Shown: positions 33,933-42,180 of the stretch, one piece after another
Numbering within the stretch: position 1 is the first letter of the stretch
Layout: every line of letters starts with the position of its first letter
DNA from: Aeromicrobium sp.
GTDB lineage: Bacteria > Actinomycetota > Actinomycetes > Propionibacteriales > Nocardioidaceae
NCBI GenBank assembly: GCA_025964895.1
Contig: JAOPXY010000094.1
Location: 1-54,333 of the forward strand
Reading direction: 5' to 3'
Length of the DNA stretch: 54,333 nucleotides
Program-made: the position numbers and the translations under genes
The notes under the pieces: model-generated
The model's input: only the letters and a program-made list of their open reading frames with translations
Databases searched by the model: none
What the model was told of the DNA's origin: nothing

Positions 33933-35027
33933 ATGTATAGAAGCAAACGATTGCTGAGCCTGGTCGGGGCGGGCCTCGTCCTGAGCTCGATGCTGACCGC
34001 CTGCGGAGGGAGCGACGACACGCCGAGTGCCCCCGCAGCGACGATCCCCAAGACCGCGGCAGACGTGGACGGCACGATCGACACGTCGAAGGTCAAGAAG
34101 AACCTGACGGTGGCGGTCGACAACCCGTACTACCTGTTCCACGAGGACATCATCGTCGCGCTGGAGAAGGGCTACTTCAAGGACGTCGGCATCGACAAGG
34201 TCAAGATCGTGACCGTCGAGGATCCGCTGCCTGCCCTGATCGGCGGCTCGGTGGACTTCGCCAACTACGACACCGACACGGCGATCGCTGCGGCGGTCAA
34301 GGCCAAGGCCAATCTGCAGTACCTGTCGCCGTACCTCGGTGGCGAGGCCAACATCCTCGGGGTCGGCAAGGGCATCGACACAGCCGACGACCTCAAGGGC
34401 AAGACGATCACGGGCGGCCAGTTCGGCAGCCGCAACGACTTCCTCATCCGCAAGCTCCTGACCGACAACGGTCTCGACCCCGAGAAGGACGTCAAGCTCG
34501 TCAGCACCGGCGGCCAGTCCAACGAGCGGCTCCAGTCCGTCATCGCGGGCACGGTCGACGGCGCCAGCCTCCAGCTTCGCCACAAGACCCTGCTGGAGAA
34601 CGCAGGCGGCAAGTTCCTGTTCCAGGAGCTCGGCCGGGCGCCGCAGAACGGCTGGTCCGGCAACAAGATCCTGAAGGAGAGCCCCGAGACGGCGGTCGCC
34701 TTCCTCGCGGCGACCCTCAAGGCACGCCAGTTCATCACCGATCAGGCCAACAAGGACGAGGTTCTCGCGCTCATGGAGGACAACGGCTTCGATCTGCCCC
34801 AGGACTACAAGGATGCGTACTCCGCCGAGAACGACCCGAACTATCACACGGGTGACGGCGGGTTCGAGATCGCCGACATGCAGCAGTTCGTCGACGAGCA
34901 GACCGAGCTGAAGATCATCCCGGCGGGCACGGACTGGCACGACTACGTCAACCCGACGTCGCTCTGGCGGGCCCAGAAGTCGCTCGACCTGCCCCTGCGT
35001 CCGACCCCGGAGGACTTCGCCCAGTGA
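33933..35027 (+). CDS. ABC transporter substrate-binding lipoprotein
   Basis: A 364-residue NMT1/SsuA-type binding lipoprotein with lipobox LTAC (Cys24). The mature part shows LTVAVDNPYYLFHEDIIVAL, DPLPALIGGSVDFANYDTDT and GKTITGGQFGSRNDFLIRKL, typical of nitrate/sulfonate/aromatic-acid binding proteins. ATG 33933 has an AAGGAG site. Codons 7 to 11 coincide with an AGCAAACGATTGCT palindrome (33952-33965), a LacI-type operator inside the signal-peptide coding region. It overlaps the next gene by GTGA, so binding-protein and LVIVD synthesis are coupled. Confidence 0.93.
   Translation: MYRSKRLLSLVGAGLVLSSMLTACGGSDDTPSAPAATIPKTAADVDGTIDTSKVKKNLTVAVDNPYYLFHEDIIVALEKGYFKDVGIDKVKIVTVEDPLPALIGGSVDFANYDTDTAIAAAVKAKANLQYLSPYLGGEANILGVGKGIDTADDLKGKTITGGQFGSRNDFLIRKLLTDNGLDPEKDVKLVSTGGQSNERLQSVIAGTVDGASLQLRHKTLLENAGGKFLFQELGRAPQNGWSGNKILKESPETAVAFLAATLKARQFITDQANKDEVLALMEDNGFDLPQDYKDAYSAENDPNYHTGDGGFEIADMQQFVDEQTELKIIPAGTDWHDYVNPTSLWRAQKSLDLPLRPTPEDFAQ
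33952..33965. promoter_or_regulatory. LacI-type operator, site 6 (intragenic)
   Basis: AGCAAACGATTGCT inside the start of the binding-protein gene, 1.8 kb downstream of site 5. It could act as a roadblock or as a looping partner of site 5. Because it overlaps the signal-peptide codons for Ser-Lys-Arg-Leu-Leu, chance cannot be excluded. Confidence 0.55.
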
Positions 35028-36205
35028 TCGCCACAGCCTCGGCCAAGGGTCTGCGGGTCCTGGGTCATCACGACCTGGCCGGCCGGGGCGACGGCATGCA
35101 GGTGATGCGCGAAGGCGCGGCCCTGTATGTCGGGCACAACGGCACATCCGGTGCGGGCACGTCGATCCTCGACGTGTCCGCACCGGACCGCCCCGTGCTG
35201 GTCGACCAGTGGGACCAGCCCGCCAACACCCACACGCATAAGGTCCAGGTCGCCGACGGGCTTCTGCTCGTCAACCACGAACGATTCCCGTACCGTCCCA
35301 AGACACCCCTGGGGCCGCACTCCGCGGGCCTCGCGATCTACCGCCTCGACGACCCCTTCAGGCCGGAGCGCATCGGCTTCTGGGAGTCCGGCGGCAAGGG
35401 CGTCCACCGGATCGTCTGGGAGGGCGGCCGGTACGCCCACATGTCCGGGACGCCCGACGGCTATCGCGACCGGATCTGGATGACGGTCGACCTGCAGGAC
35501 CCGACCGAACCGGTCCTCGCCGGGTCGTGGCACTGGCCGGGTCAGTGGGAGGGCGGCGGCGAGACCACCGACTGGCCGGACGGGCACCGCGTCGCGGCCC
35601 ACCACGCCCTGACGGAGGGCCACCACGCATACCTCGGCTACGACGACGCCAACCTGGTCGTGCTCGACGTCTCCGATGTCACGGCGCCGAAGGACGTCGC
35701 CCGCCTGCGATGGGCCGGTGGAGCGACCCATACCTGCATGCCCCTGCTCGGGCGCGACCTGCTGGTGGTGACCGACGAGCAGCAGCACGACGGGCCGCAC
35801 GGTGAGGAGCGGCGCATCCACCTCATCGACATCGCCGACCCCGCGCGGCCGGCCTACCTGCGCACGCTGCCGGCGCCCGAGGTGGCGTTCGACGAGCTGC
35901 CTCAGCGTTTCGGGCCGCACAATCTCCATGAGAACCGGGCCGGCTCCTACCGGAGCAACCGGATCGTCTTCGCCACGTACTTCAACGCCGGCGTGCGCGT
36001 GTACGATCTGTCCGATCCCGAGGACCCGCGCGAGATCGCCCACTGGGTGTCCGAGGCACCTCCTGGCTCGCGGGTGCCGCAGGCCAACGACCTGTTCGTC
36101 GACGCGGACGGCATCGTCTGGGTCACCGACCGCGGCACCGGCGGCGTCTTCGCCCTGCTGCCCGATGAAGATCTCGCTGCGCTGATGCGCGACGCGTCGC
36201 TCTGA
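35024..36205 (+). CDS. LVIVD-repeat beta-propeller protein, paralogue 1
   Basis: A 393-residue protein made of repeated beta-propeller blades of the LVIVD type, for example LVVLDVSDVTAPKDVARL, IHLIDIADPARPAYLRTL and VRVYDLSDPEDPREIAHW, with histidine-rich segments (HTHKVQV, FGPHNLHENRAG). There is no signal peptide. GTG 35024 overlaps the binding-protein stop. The family has no assigned activity; conserved His/Asp/Asn residues could bind metal or a ligand. Its position inside the ABC import operon and the homologous gene immediately downstream suggest a role in handling the imported compound. Confidence 0.85.
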   Translation: MIATASAKGLRVLGHHDLAGRGDGMQVMREGAALYVGHNGTSGAGTSILDVSAPDRPVLVDQWDQPANTHTHKVQVADGLLLVNHERFPYRPKTPLGPHSAGLAIYRLDDPFRPERIGFWESGGKGVHRIVWEGGRYAHMSGTPDGYRDRIWMTVDLQDPTEPVLAGSWHWPGQWEGGGETTDWPDGHRVAAHHALTEGHHAYLGYDDANLVVLDVSDVTAPKDVARLRWAGGATHTCMPLLGRDLLVVTDEQQHDGPHGEERRIHLIDIADPARPAYLRTLPAPEVAFDELPQRFGPHNLHENRAGSYRSNRIVFATYFNAGVRVYDLSDPEDPREIAHWVSEAPPGSRVPQANDLFVDADGIVWVTDRGTGGVFALLPDEDLAALMRDASL

Positions 36206-36221
36206 GCCGAAGGATCGCACC

Positions 36222-37442
36222 ATGACTGACGCACCCGAGCACACCGGCGCCGGCCTCGAGCTCGTCGGCTATCACGACATCGACGGCAAGGCGGCGTTCA
36301 AGCTGGCCCTGCAGGTCGTCGGCGACCGGTGGTACCTCTACGCCACGCACTTCTGGGAGACCGAGATCTCGATCTTCGACGTCACGGACCCGGCCGACAT
36401 GCAGCTGGTCGGGTCGATCGCAGATCCCGAGCACGCCGCACCGGCCCAGGTCCAGGTCGGCGACGGCATCCTGATCGAGGGTCTCGAGCACCGGTCGATC
36501 CCGTGGGGCGGCAGCCCGGATCGGCCGACGGACGAGGGCGTACGCATCTGGGACGTGGCGGACCCGGTGTCGCCCACGCTGCTGGGTCACTGGCACACCG
36601 GCGATCACGGGGTGCATCGCAACCACTACGTCGGTGGCCGCTACGTGCACCTCGCTGCCCACCGGCCCGGGTTCGACGGCAACATCTACGTGATCCTCGA
36701 CATCGCCGACCCGAGCGTCCCGATCGAGGTCGGCCGCTGGTTCCTTCCGGAGCAGTACATCGGGGCGGGTGAGAGACCTGCCACCCGCATCTCGTTCCAC
36801 GGCCCTCCGTACGTGCACGGTGACCGCGCCTATCTCGGCTACGGTCACGGCGGCGTCGTCATCGTCGACATCTCCGACCTGACCAACCCGGTCATGGTCT
36901 CGCGCCTCGAGCTCGGCGCGGCGTTCAACAGCATGATCGCGATGCACACAGCCGTCCCGGTGCCGTCGCGCGATCTGCTGCTGGTCAACACTGAGGCGAT
37001 CGCCGAGCTGTCGCAGGAGGCCTACAACGTGGCCGGCATCGTGGACATCGCCGACGAGACCGCACCACGCCTGATCTCGCTGCTGCCCATCCCGGTCCCC
37101 GGCCCGGACGCCGACTATCCCAACTACAGCCGTCGCGGAGGCCGCTTCGGTCCTCACAACCAGCACCACCCGCAGGACGGCGACCCGCACCTGTTCCAGT
37201 CCGCCGACCTGGTGTTCATGACCTGGTTCAACGCCGGCCTCCGCGTGTACGACATCAGCGACCCGTACCTGCCGCGCGAGATCGCCTGGTATCTGCCGGA
37301 CGACCCGACGGTGCGCCGCGGGATGCTGCCGAAGTCCGCGCTGGTCACTCAGTCCGAGGACGTGCTGGTCGATGCCCGGGGCAACATCTTCTTCACCGAC
37401 AAGAACCACGGGCTCCATGCCGTACGCCTGACCGCCCGTTGA
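36222..37442 (+). CDS. LVIVD-repeat beta-propeller protein, paralogue 2
   Basis: A 406-residue paralogue of the preceding protein with the same blades, for example VVIVDISDLTNPVMVSRL and LRVYDISDPYLPREIAWYL, and the same FGPHN segment (RFGPHNQHHPQDG). It differs in having HRNHYVGGRYVHLAAHRPG in the middle. The 16-base gap to the previous stop and GAAGGA site before ATG 36222 place it in the same operon. The two could form a heterodimer or act on successive intermediates; neither is established. It converges with the FAD enzyme gene, 29 bases apart. Confidence 0.85.
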   Translation: MTDAPEHTGAGLELVGYHDIDGKAAFKLALQVVGDRWYLYATHFWETEISIFDVTDPADMQLVGSIADPEHAAPAQVQVGDGILIEGLEHRSIPWGGSPDRPTDEGVRIWDVADPVSPTLLGHWHTGDHGVHRNHYVGGRYVHLAAHRPGFDGNIYVILDIADPSVPIEVGRWFLPEQYIGAGERPATRISFHGPPYVHGDRAYLGYGHGGVVIVDISDLTNPVMVSRLELGAAFNSMIAMHTAVPVPSRDLLLVNTEAIAELSQEAYNVAGIVDIADETAPRLISLLPIPVPGPDADYPNYSRRGGRFGPHNQHHPQDGDPHLFQSADLVFMTWFNAGLRVYDISDPYLPREIAWYLPDDPTVRRGMLPKSALVTQSEDVLVDARGNIFFTDKNHGLHAVRLTAR

Positions 37443-37471
37443 TCATTCGGGCTTTCCGCTCGGCACGTCCG

Positions 37472-39016
37472 TCAAGGCGCCGACATCACCGAGGCGGGGT
37501 CGATGCCGAGGTCCTGCAGCACGACGCGGGCGGTGTTGCGTCCCGGTCGCCCGGAGACCGAGCCACCCGGGTGGGATGTCGATCCGGTCAGGTAGAGCCC
37601 GGCGACGTCGGTGCGGTAGTCGAGCCAACCCGGGATGATGCTCCCGCCGTCGAGGACGAACTCGCCGCCGTGGCATGAGCCGCCGATGTTGGCGAGGTTG
37701 TGAGCGGCGATCGTGGTCGGCGACTCCGGGCGCATTGCGAGGATGTCGTCGGGCGCGAGCCCGTCGACGTGCCGTCGTGCGTACGTCAGCAGGGTCTCGG
37801 CGTAGTCGGCCGCGTCGTCATCGGTCCACGGGTGCCCGTTCAGCAGCTTCGGAGCAACCGTGAGGAACTTGAATACCCCACCGGGTGCGCGATCGGGATC
37901 GACAACCGTGGAGGACACCATCAGCAGCCAGGGCTCCTCGGTCTCGAGCTCGCCGGCGTAGGCCGCGGCGACCTGGCGGCGCAGTCCCTCGGGAGAGCCG
38001 AGGCCGCCGGCCACCGCCCGGAGGCCGCCGACGACCGTGCGATACCGGATGTCGGCGCGCAGGGCGAAGTGCACGGCGAACACCGAGAGCCCCGGCCGCC
38101 ACCGAGCGGCTGCGTCGCTGGCCACGCTGGACTCGATGTCGAGCATCGCCGGGAGCTCGCGCAGATGACTGCCTGCGACGACCGCGCGCCGGGCCCGAAA
38201 GCTCCGGCCGTCGGACGTCCGCACGCCGACGCAGCGCCCATCCTCTGTGATGAACGTGCTGGCCCACGCCGACGTCTCGACCGTGCCGCCGTGATCCGCG
38301 ATGTGCGCGACGAGCGCCGCGGGAAGTGCGCCGGATCCGCCCACAGGGGTCGTCCAGCCGAAGCCGATGCGCCCGGCCATGATGGCGGCGGGCAGGGCAC
38401 CCGTGCCGGGGCGCTCGGGCGGCTGGATCGTCGCGAAGGCCATCCAGGTCATCGCGTGCCGTACGACGGGATGCTCGAACGTCGACATGATGACGTCCCA
38501 GGCGCTGCGGAGGCGAAGGGTCTCGTAGCGCTCGGACCACTCGTCGCCCGGCAGTGGCAGGCCCGCCGAGTAGTGGGCGTGTGCCGTACGGAGGCCGGCG
38601 TTCCAGTCGCCCATCATCGTGTTCAGCGCGTCGGCATCGGCCAGCGAGAAGCGCGCGAACTCCTTGGCAGTGGCCCCGAGATCGGGATGGATCATCAGCA
38701 GGTCGTCACCGGGCAGCGGCAGCACGACGGCGGGATCGGTGATCAGGTAGTCGAGTCCGTAGCGCGCGAGCAGCCCTAGCTCGTCGGCGCGGATCAGGGG
38801 GTTGGACTGCAGGACGACGTGCGCACTGGAGCACGAGTCGTGCTGCCAGCCCGGGAGGGTCAGCTCCTCGGTCACGGTGTTGCCGCCGACCACGTCGCGA
38901 CCCTCGAGGACTGTCACCGACAGTCCTGCCTCGGCGAGATAGGCGGCGGTCACCAAGGCGTTGTGGCCTCCGCCGACGACGACGACATCTGACACGCGAT
39001 CGGGTGTTGCGGGCAT
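37472..39016 (-). CDS. FAD-dependent oxidoreductase, phytoene desaturase-like
   Basis: A 514-residue flavoprotein of the CrtI/amine-oxidase-like clan. The FAD loop is VVVVGGGHNALVTAAYLAEAG (GGGHNA at 15-20), followed by LEGRDVVGGNTVTEE; the C-terminal FAD motif is GLYLTGSTSHPGGSVSGRPGRN. Many such proteins are misannotated as phytoene dehydrogenases; no carotenoid genes are nearby, so a dehydrogenase or isomerase acting on the island's substrate is more likely. ATG 39016 has a GGAAGGA site. It is divergent from the C-C hydrolase gene with operator site 7 between them. Confidence 0.88.
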   Translation of the reverse strand: MPATPDRVSDVVVVGGGHNALVTAAYLAEAGLSVTVLEGRDVVGGNTVTEELTLPGWQHDSCSSAHVVLQSNPLIRADELGLLARYGLDYLITDPAVVLPLPGDDLLMIHPDLGATAKEFARFSLADADALNTMMGDWNAGLRTAHAHYSAGLPLPGDEWSERYETLRLRSAWDVIMSTFEHPVVRHAMTWMAFATIQPPERPGTGALPAAIMAGRIGFGWTTPVGGSGALPAALVAHIADHGGTVETSAWASTFITEDGRCVGVRTSDGRSFRARRAVVAGSHLRELPAMLDIESSVASDAAARWRPGLSVFAVHFALRADIRYRTVVGGLRAVAGGLGSPEGLRRQVAAAYAGELETEEPWLLMVSSTVVDPDRAPGGVFKFLTVAPKLLNGHPWTDDDAADYAETLLTYARRHVDGLAPDDILAMRPESPTTIAAHNLANIGGSCHGGEFVLDGGSIIPGWLDYRTDVAGLYLTGSTSHPGGSVSGRPGRNTARVVLQDLGIDPASVMSAP

Positions 39017-39050
39017 CGTGGGGTCCTTCCGCGGACGGGTGGTTGCTGCT

Positions 39051-39079
39051 AACGTACAGAGACGTGCAATCGATTGCAA
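39051..39079 (-). promoter_or_regulatory. Promoter of the FAD oxidoreductase gene
   Basis: Minus-strand -35 TTGCAA (39079-39074) and -10 TACGTT (39056-39051) with a 17-base spacer. The -35 box is part of operator site 7, so repressor and polymerase would compete. Confidence 0.55.
39065..39078. promoter_or_regulatory. LacI-type operator, site 7 (perfect palindrome)
   Basis: TGCAATCGATTGCA, a perfect 14-bp palindrome in the 73-base gap between the divergent FAD enzyme (39016) and C-C hydrolase (39090) genes. It touches the AAGGA ribosome site of the hydrolase and the -35 box of the FAD enzyme, so both genes should respond together. Confidence 0.88.
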
Positions 39080-39089
39080 GGATGGCTTC

Positions 39090-40157
39090 ATGGACGAGTA
39101 CGTCGCTTCCGCCCGCGCCCACTGGGGCCCACGCTTCACCGCCAACGGTGTCCCGGTGGGTGACTTCGAGCGGGTGCTCGGCAGCCTGGAGTCATGGGAC
39201 GACTGGTGCTCGGCGTGGTCCGAGGCGGCGGCGATCCACGAGGGGCTCGGCGAGCAGGCGCTTGCTGAGGGTCGGCTCCGCTCCGCCGGCTCGCACTTCA
39301 GCACGGCGTCCGTGACCTACCACTTCGCGAAGTTCGTGTTCGTCCGTCATCCCGAGCAGATGCGGCGCGCCCACGAGGCGGCCGTGCGATGCCTCGAGGC
39401 GGCTCTGCCGCACCTCGATCCGCCGGGCGAGCGGCTCGAGATCCCGTTCGACGGCGCGGCGATCTTCGGTGTCCTGCGCAAGCCGGCCGGCCCCGGACCG
39501 CATCCCGCCGTGATCCTCGTGCCGGGACTGGACTCGACCAAGGAGGAGTTCAAGGCGACCGAGGACCTGTTCCTCGAGCGCGGCCTGGCGACCTTCAGTG
39601 TCGACGGGCCCGGTCAGGGTGAGGCCGAGTACGCCTTGTCGATCCGGCCCGACTGGGAGGTGCCCGGCCGGGCATTCGTCGATGCCCTGGTGGCTCGCGA
39701 CGACATCGACGCCGACCGCATCGGTGTGTGGGGCGTCAGCCTGGGCGGCTACTACGCTCCGCGCTTCGTGAGCGGCGACGACCGCATCAAGGCATGCATC
39801 ACGCTGTGCGGCCCCTACAGCTTCGGCGAGAACTGGGACTCGCTCCCCGCGCTGACCCGCGAGACGTTCATCGCCAGGTCGGGCGCGACGGACGAGGAGG
39901 AGGGCCGGGCCAAGGCGCTCGAGCTGACGATGGCGGGTCGGACCTCGCAGATCGCCTGTCCGATGCTGATCATCGGGGGCAAGAAGGACCGGCTGATCCC
40001 GTGGCAGCAGGCCGAGCGCCTGCACCACGAGACGAGCGCGGTCAGTGAGTTCCTGCTGCTGGAGGAGGGCAATCACGGCTGCGCCAATGTGGTCGCCCAG
40101 CACCGCTACCGCGCCGCGGACTGGATGGCGGGACACCTCGGCGGGCCCCTGCTCTGA
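39090..40157 (+). CDS. Alpha/beta hydrolase, C-C hydrolase (dihydroxypseudooxynicotine hydrolase-like)
   Basis: A 355-residue alpha/beta hydrolase with a helical N-terminal cap (about 1-110) as in 2,6-dihydroxypseudooxynicotine hydrolase of nicotine catabolism. The nucleophile is Ser217 (WGVSLGGYYAPR), the acid Asp300 (GGKKDRLIP) and the base His329 (EEGNHGCAN); from memory these are the same residue numbers as in the pAO1 enzyme, and a Glu (E247, GENWD) lies near that enzyme's extra catalytic Glu. That enzyme cleaves a C-C bond next to a ketone. ATG 39090 follows AAGGA by seven bases. Operator site 7 abuts the ribosome site. The MFS gene follows after 44 bases. Confidence 0.88.
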   Translation: MDEYVASARAHWGPRFTANGVPVGDFERVLGSLESWDDWCSAWSEAAAIHEGLGEQALAEGRLRSAGSHFSTASVTYHFAKFVFVRHPEQMRRAHEAAVRCLEAALPHLDPPGERLEIPFDGAAIFGVLRKPAGPGPHPAVILVPGLDSTKEEFKATEDLFLERGLATFSVDGPGQGEAEYALSIRPDWEVPGRAFVDALVARDDIDADRIGVWGVSLGGYYAPRFVSGDDRIKACITLCGPYSFGENWDSLPALTRETFIARSGATDEEEGRAKALELTMAGRTSQIACPMLIIGGKKDRLIPWQQAERLHHETSAVSEFLLLEEGNHGCANVVAQHRYRAADWMAGHLGGPLL

Positions 40158-40189
40158 CGGGGACGGGGGGAACGCCCGCGACGGCCCCA

Positions 40190-40195
40190 TATGAT
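40190..40195 (+). promoter_or_regulatory. -10 box of a leaderless promoter for the MFS gene
   Basis: TATGAT, six bases before GTG 40202, a near-consensus box that would start transcription at or next to the start codon. No clear -35 box is visible. Confidence 0.45.
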
Positions 40196-40201
40196 CTGGG
40201 C

Positions 40202-41437
40202 GTGGCTCCGCCCTCCTTCCGTGAGCTTCGGCCCATCGCGGTCCCTGCCTACGGGCCGGCGTTCCTCGGGGCGATCGGCACAGGCGCCATCACCCCCGTC
40301 GTCGCGCTGACCGCGCGGGGTCTCGGTGGAAGTGTCGGAGTGGCTGCGCTGGTCGTGGCCTTGCTCGGCGTCGGACAGCTGGTGGGTGACCTGCCTGCCG
40401 GGGCTCTCGCCGCGCGGATCGGCGAGAAGCGGACCTTGCTCCTCGGCGCGATGCTGGAGGCCCTCGGCGGGCTGGGGTGTCTGTTGGCACCGAATGTCGT
40501 GGTGCTCGCCGGATCGGTGCTCGTGATCGGCATGGCCGGATCGGTCTTCAGCCTGGCCCGCCAGTCGTACCTGGCCGCGGTGGTGCCGATCGGCCTGCGG
40601 GCACGGGCCATGTCGACGCTGGGCGGGGTCAATCGCATCGGCACGTTCATCGGTCCGTTCCTCGGTGCTCTGGCGATCAGCCAGTTCGGGATCAAGGCGG
40701 CGTACGCCGTCGACATGGTGGCGTCCGTCGCGGCGTTCGTCCTGGTCCTGACGATCCGTGACATCACGGCCTCCGAGCGCGGGGCGCCCGGGCACGCCGA
40801 GCGCGACTCGGTGCTGCGGGTCGTCGCCAGGCATCGGCGCACCCTGGCAACCCTGGGTGTCGGCGCGATGATCCTGTCCGCGGCCCGGAGCTCACGGACC
40901 GTCGTGGTGCCGCTCTGGGCGGCCGCGATCGGACTCGAGGCGACTCACGCCTCGCTCGTCGTCGGCATCTCGGCCGGGGTCGACATGCTGCTGTTCTATC
41001 CGGGCGGATCGATCATGGACCGGTGGGGCCGGCTCGTGGTCGCTTTGCCGAGCATGGTCGTGCTCGGGGCCGGCCTGATCGCGATCGTCTTCACGTCGGG
41101 GTTCTGGTCACTGGTCGGCGTCGGCTGTGTCCTCGGCGTCGGGAACGGCATCGGCTCCGGCCTCATCGCGACGCTCGGCGCGGATGCCGCTCCGGCGTCG
41201 GGTCGGCCCCAGTTCCTGGCCGGCTGGCGGCTGATGTCCGACAGCGGCGCCGCCGGAGGACCCCTGCTGATGAGTGCCATCACGATCGCGTTCCCGCTGT
41301 CCGCGGCGGCGGTGACGATGGGCATCGTGACATTCCTCGGGGCGGCCTGGCTGCGGGTGTTCATCCCGAAGTTCGATCCCGTGTCGGCCTCGACGCTCGA
41401 CCGCCGGCTGACGGCTAGTCGAAGAACACGATCTTGA
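40202..41437 (+). CDS. MFS transporter
   Basis: A 411-residue carrier with about twelve membrane segments. Loop 2-3 reads GALAARIGEKRTLLLG, a good MFS signature, and a long central loop (about 180-200) separates the halves. The GTG 40202 start is consistent with a leaderless message from the TATGAT at 40190, so it may be expressed apart from the upstream hydrolase. It is not closely similar to the MFS protein at 29878, so the island has two carriers. Its last 23 bases overlap the convergent TauE/SafE gene. Confidence 0.88.
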   Translation: MAPPSFRELRPIAVPAYGPAFLGAIGTGAITPVVALTARGLGGSVGVAALVVALLGVGQLVGDLPAGALAARIGEKRTLLLGAMLEALGGLGCLLAPNVVVLAGSVLVIGMAGSVFSLARQSYLAAVVPIGLRARAMSTLGGVNRIGTFIGPFLGALAISQFGIKAAYAVDMVASVAAFVLVLTIRDITASERGAPGHAERDSVLRVVARHRRTLATLGVGAMILSAARSSRTVVVPLWAAAIGLEATHASLVVGISAGVDMLLFYPGGSIMDRWGRLVVALPSMVVLGAGLIAIVFTSGFWSLVGVGCVLGVGNGIGSGLIATLGADAAPASGRPQFLAGWRLMSDSGAAGGPLLMSAITIAFPLSAAAVTMGIVTFLGAAWLRVFIPKFDPVSASTLDRRLTASRRTRS

Positions 41438-42176
41438 CGATCGCGGTCAGGCCGATCGTCACGATCATCCCCCGCAGGACCGGGGTGGGCAGCCGCCGGC
41501 CGTACCGGGCGCTGATCGCGGCGCCGATGACCGAACCGGCGGCGATCAGTCCGACGACCGTCCAGTCGACGAACTCCCACGCGAAGATGATGAAGAACAG
41601 CGCCGCCGTGGCGTTCACGGCGGTCGCCAGCACGTTCTTGATGCCCGTGATTCCCTGCAGGCTGAGCGTCAGGAACAAGCCCATCAGCCCGGTGAGCAAG
41701 ACGCCCTGTGCTGCGCCGAAGTAGCCGCCGTAGACACCTGTCCCGAAGATGCCGGCCCACAGCACCGGGCTGAGCCGCGTACGCTCCGGCGCAGGTCCCC
41801 GGTCGCGGGTGCGCCGCTGCACGATCGGACCGATCAGGACCATGAGCACGCCCAGGCCGATCAGGACAGGCACGATCGTCTCGAACGTGTCCTCCGGCAG
41901 CACGAACAGCAGCGCAGCCCCGGTCACTCCACCGAGCAGCGACGCCGGGAGGAGTTGCCGGACGATGCGGCCGCTGCCCCTGAGCTCGCGCCGGTAGCCG
42001 TGGATGCCGGTCAGACCACCGGCGACGACACCGATGTTGTTGGAGACGTTGGCGACGAGTGGCGGATAGCCGAGGAACAGCAGCGTGGGGAACGTCACGA
42101 GCGCTCCGGATCCGACGAGCACGTTGATGGCTCCGGCCCACATGCCGGCAGCGAAGATCGCCAGGTGCTCCAGCAC
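41415..42176 (-). CDS. TauE/SafE-family (TSUP) membrane permease
   Basis: A 253-residue protein with about seven or eight hydrophobic segments and the two TSUP repeats: GAINVLVGSGALVTFPTLLFLG and, in the second half, FGTGVYGGYFGAAQGVLL. Members export sulfite, sulfonates or organic acids, or import taurine. GTG 42176 lies four bases after the hydroxylase large-subunit stop, so it is the third gene of that operon. Sulfonate transport is possible but not shown; an organic anion is equally likely. Confidence 0.88.
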   Translation of the reverse strand: MLEHLAIFAAGMWAGAINVLVGSGALVTFPTLLFLGYPPLVANVSNNIGVVAGGLTGIHGYRRELRGSGRIVRQLLPASLLGGVTGAALLFVLPEDTFETIVPVLIGLGVLMVLIGPIVQRRTRDRGPAPERTRLSPVLWAGIFGTGVYGGYFGAAQGVLLTGLMGLFLTLSLQGITGIKNVLATAVNATAALFFIIFAWEFVDWTVVGLIAAGSVIGAAISARYGRRLPTPVLRGMIVTIGLTAIVKIVFFD

Positions 42177-42180
42177 GACG

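Noticed and set aside
37472-39016. Carotenoid biosynthesis (phytoene desaturase) for the FAD oxidoreductase
   Set aside because: No phytoene synthase, cyclase or prenyltransferase gene is near, and the gene shares an operator with catabolic genes.
41415-42176. TauE/SafE permease and NitT/TauT ABC genes as proof of sulfonate or taurine use
   Set aside because: Both families carry many different anions, and no sulfonate-cleaving monooxygenase, taurine dioxygenase or sulfoacetaldehyde gene is present.
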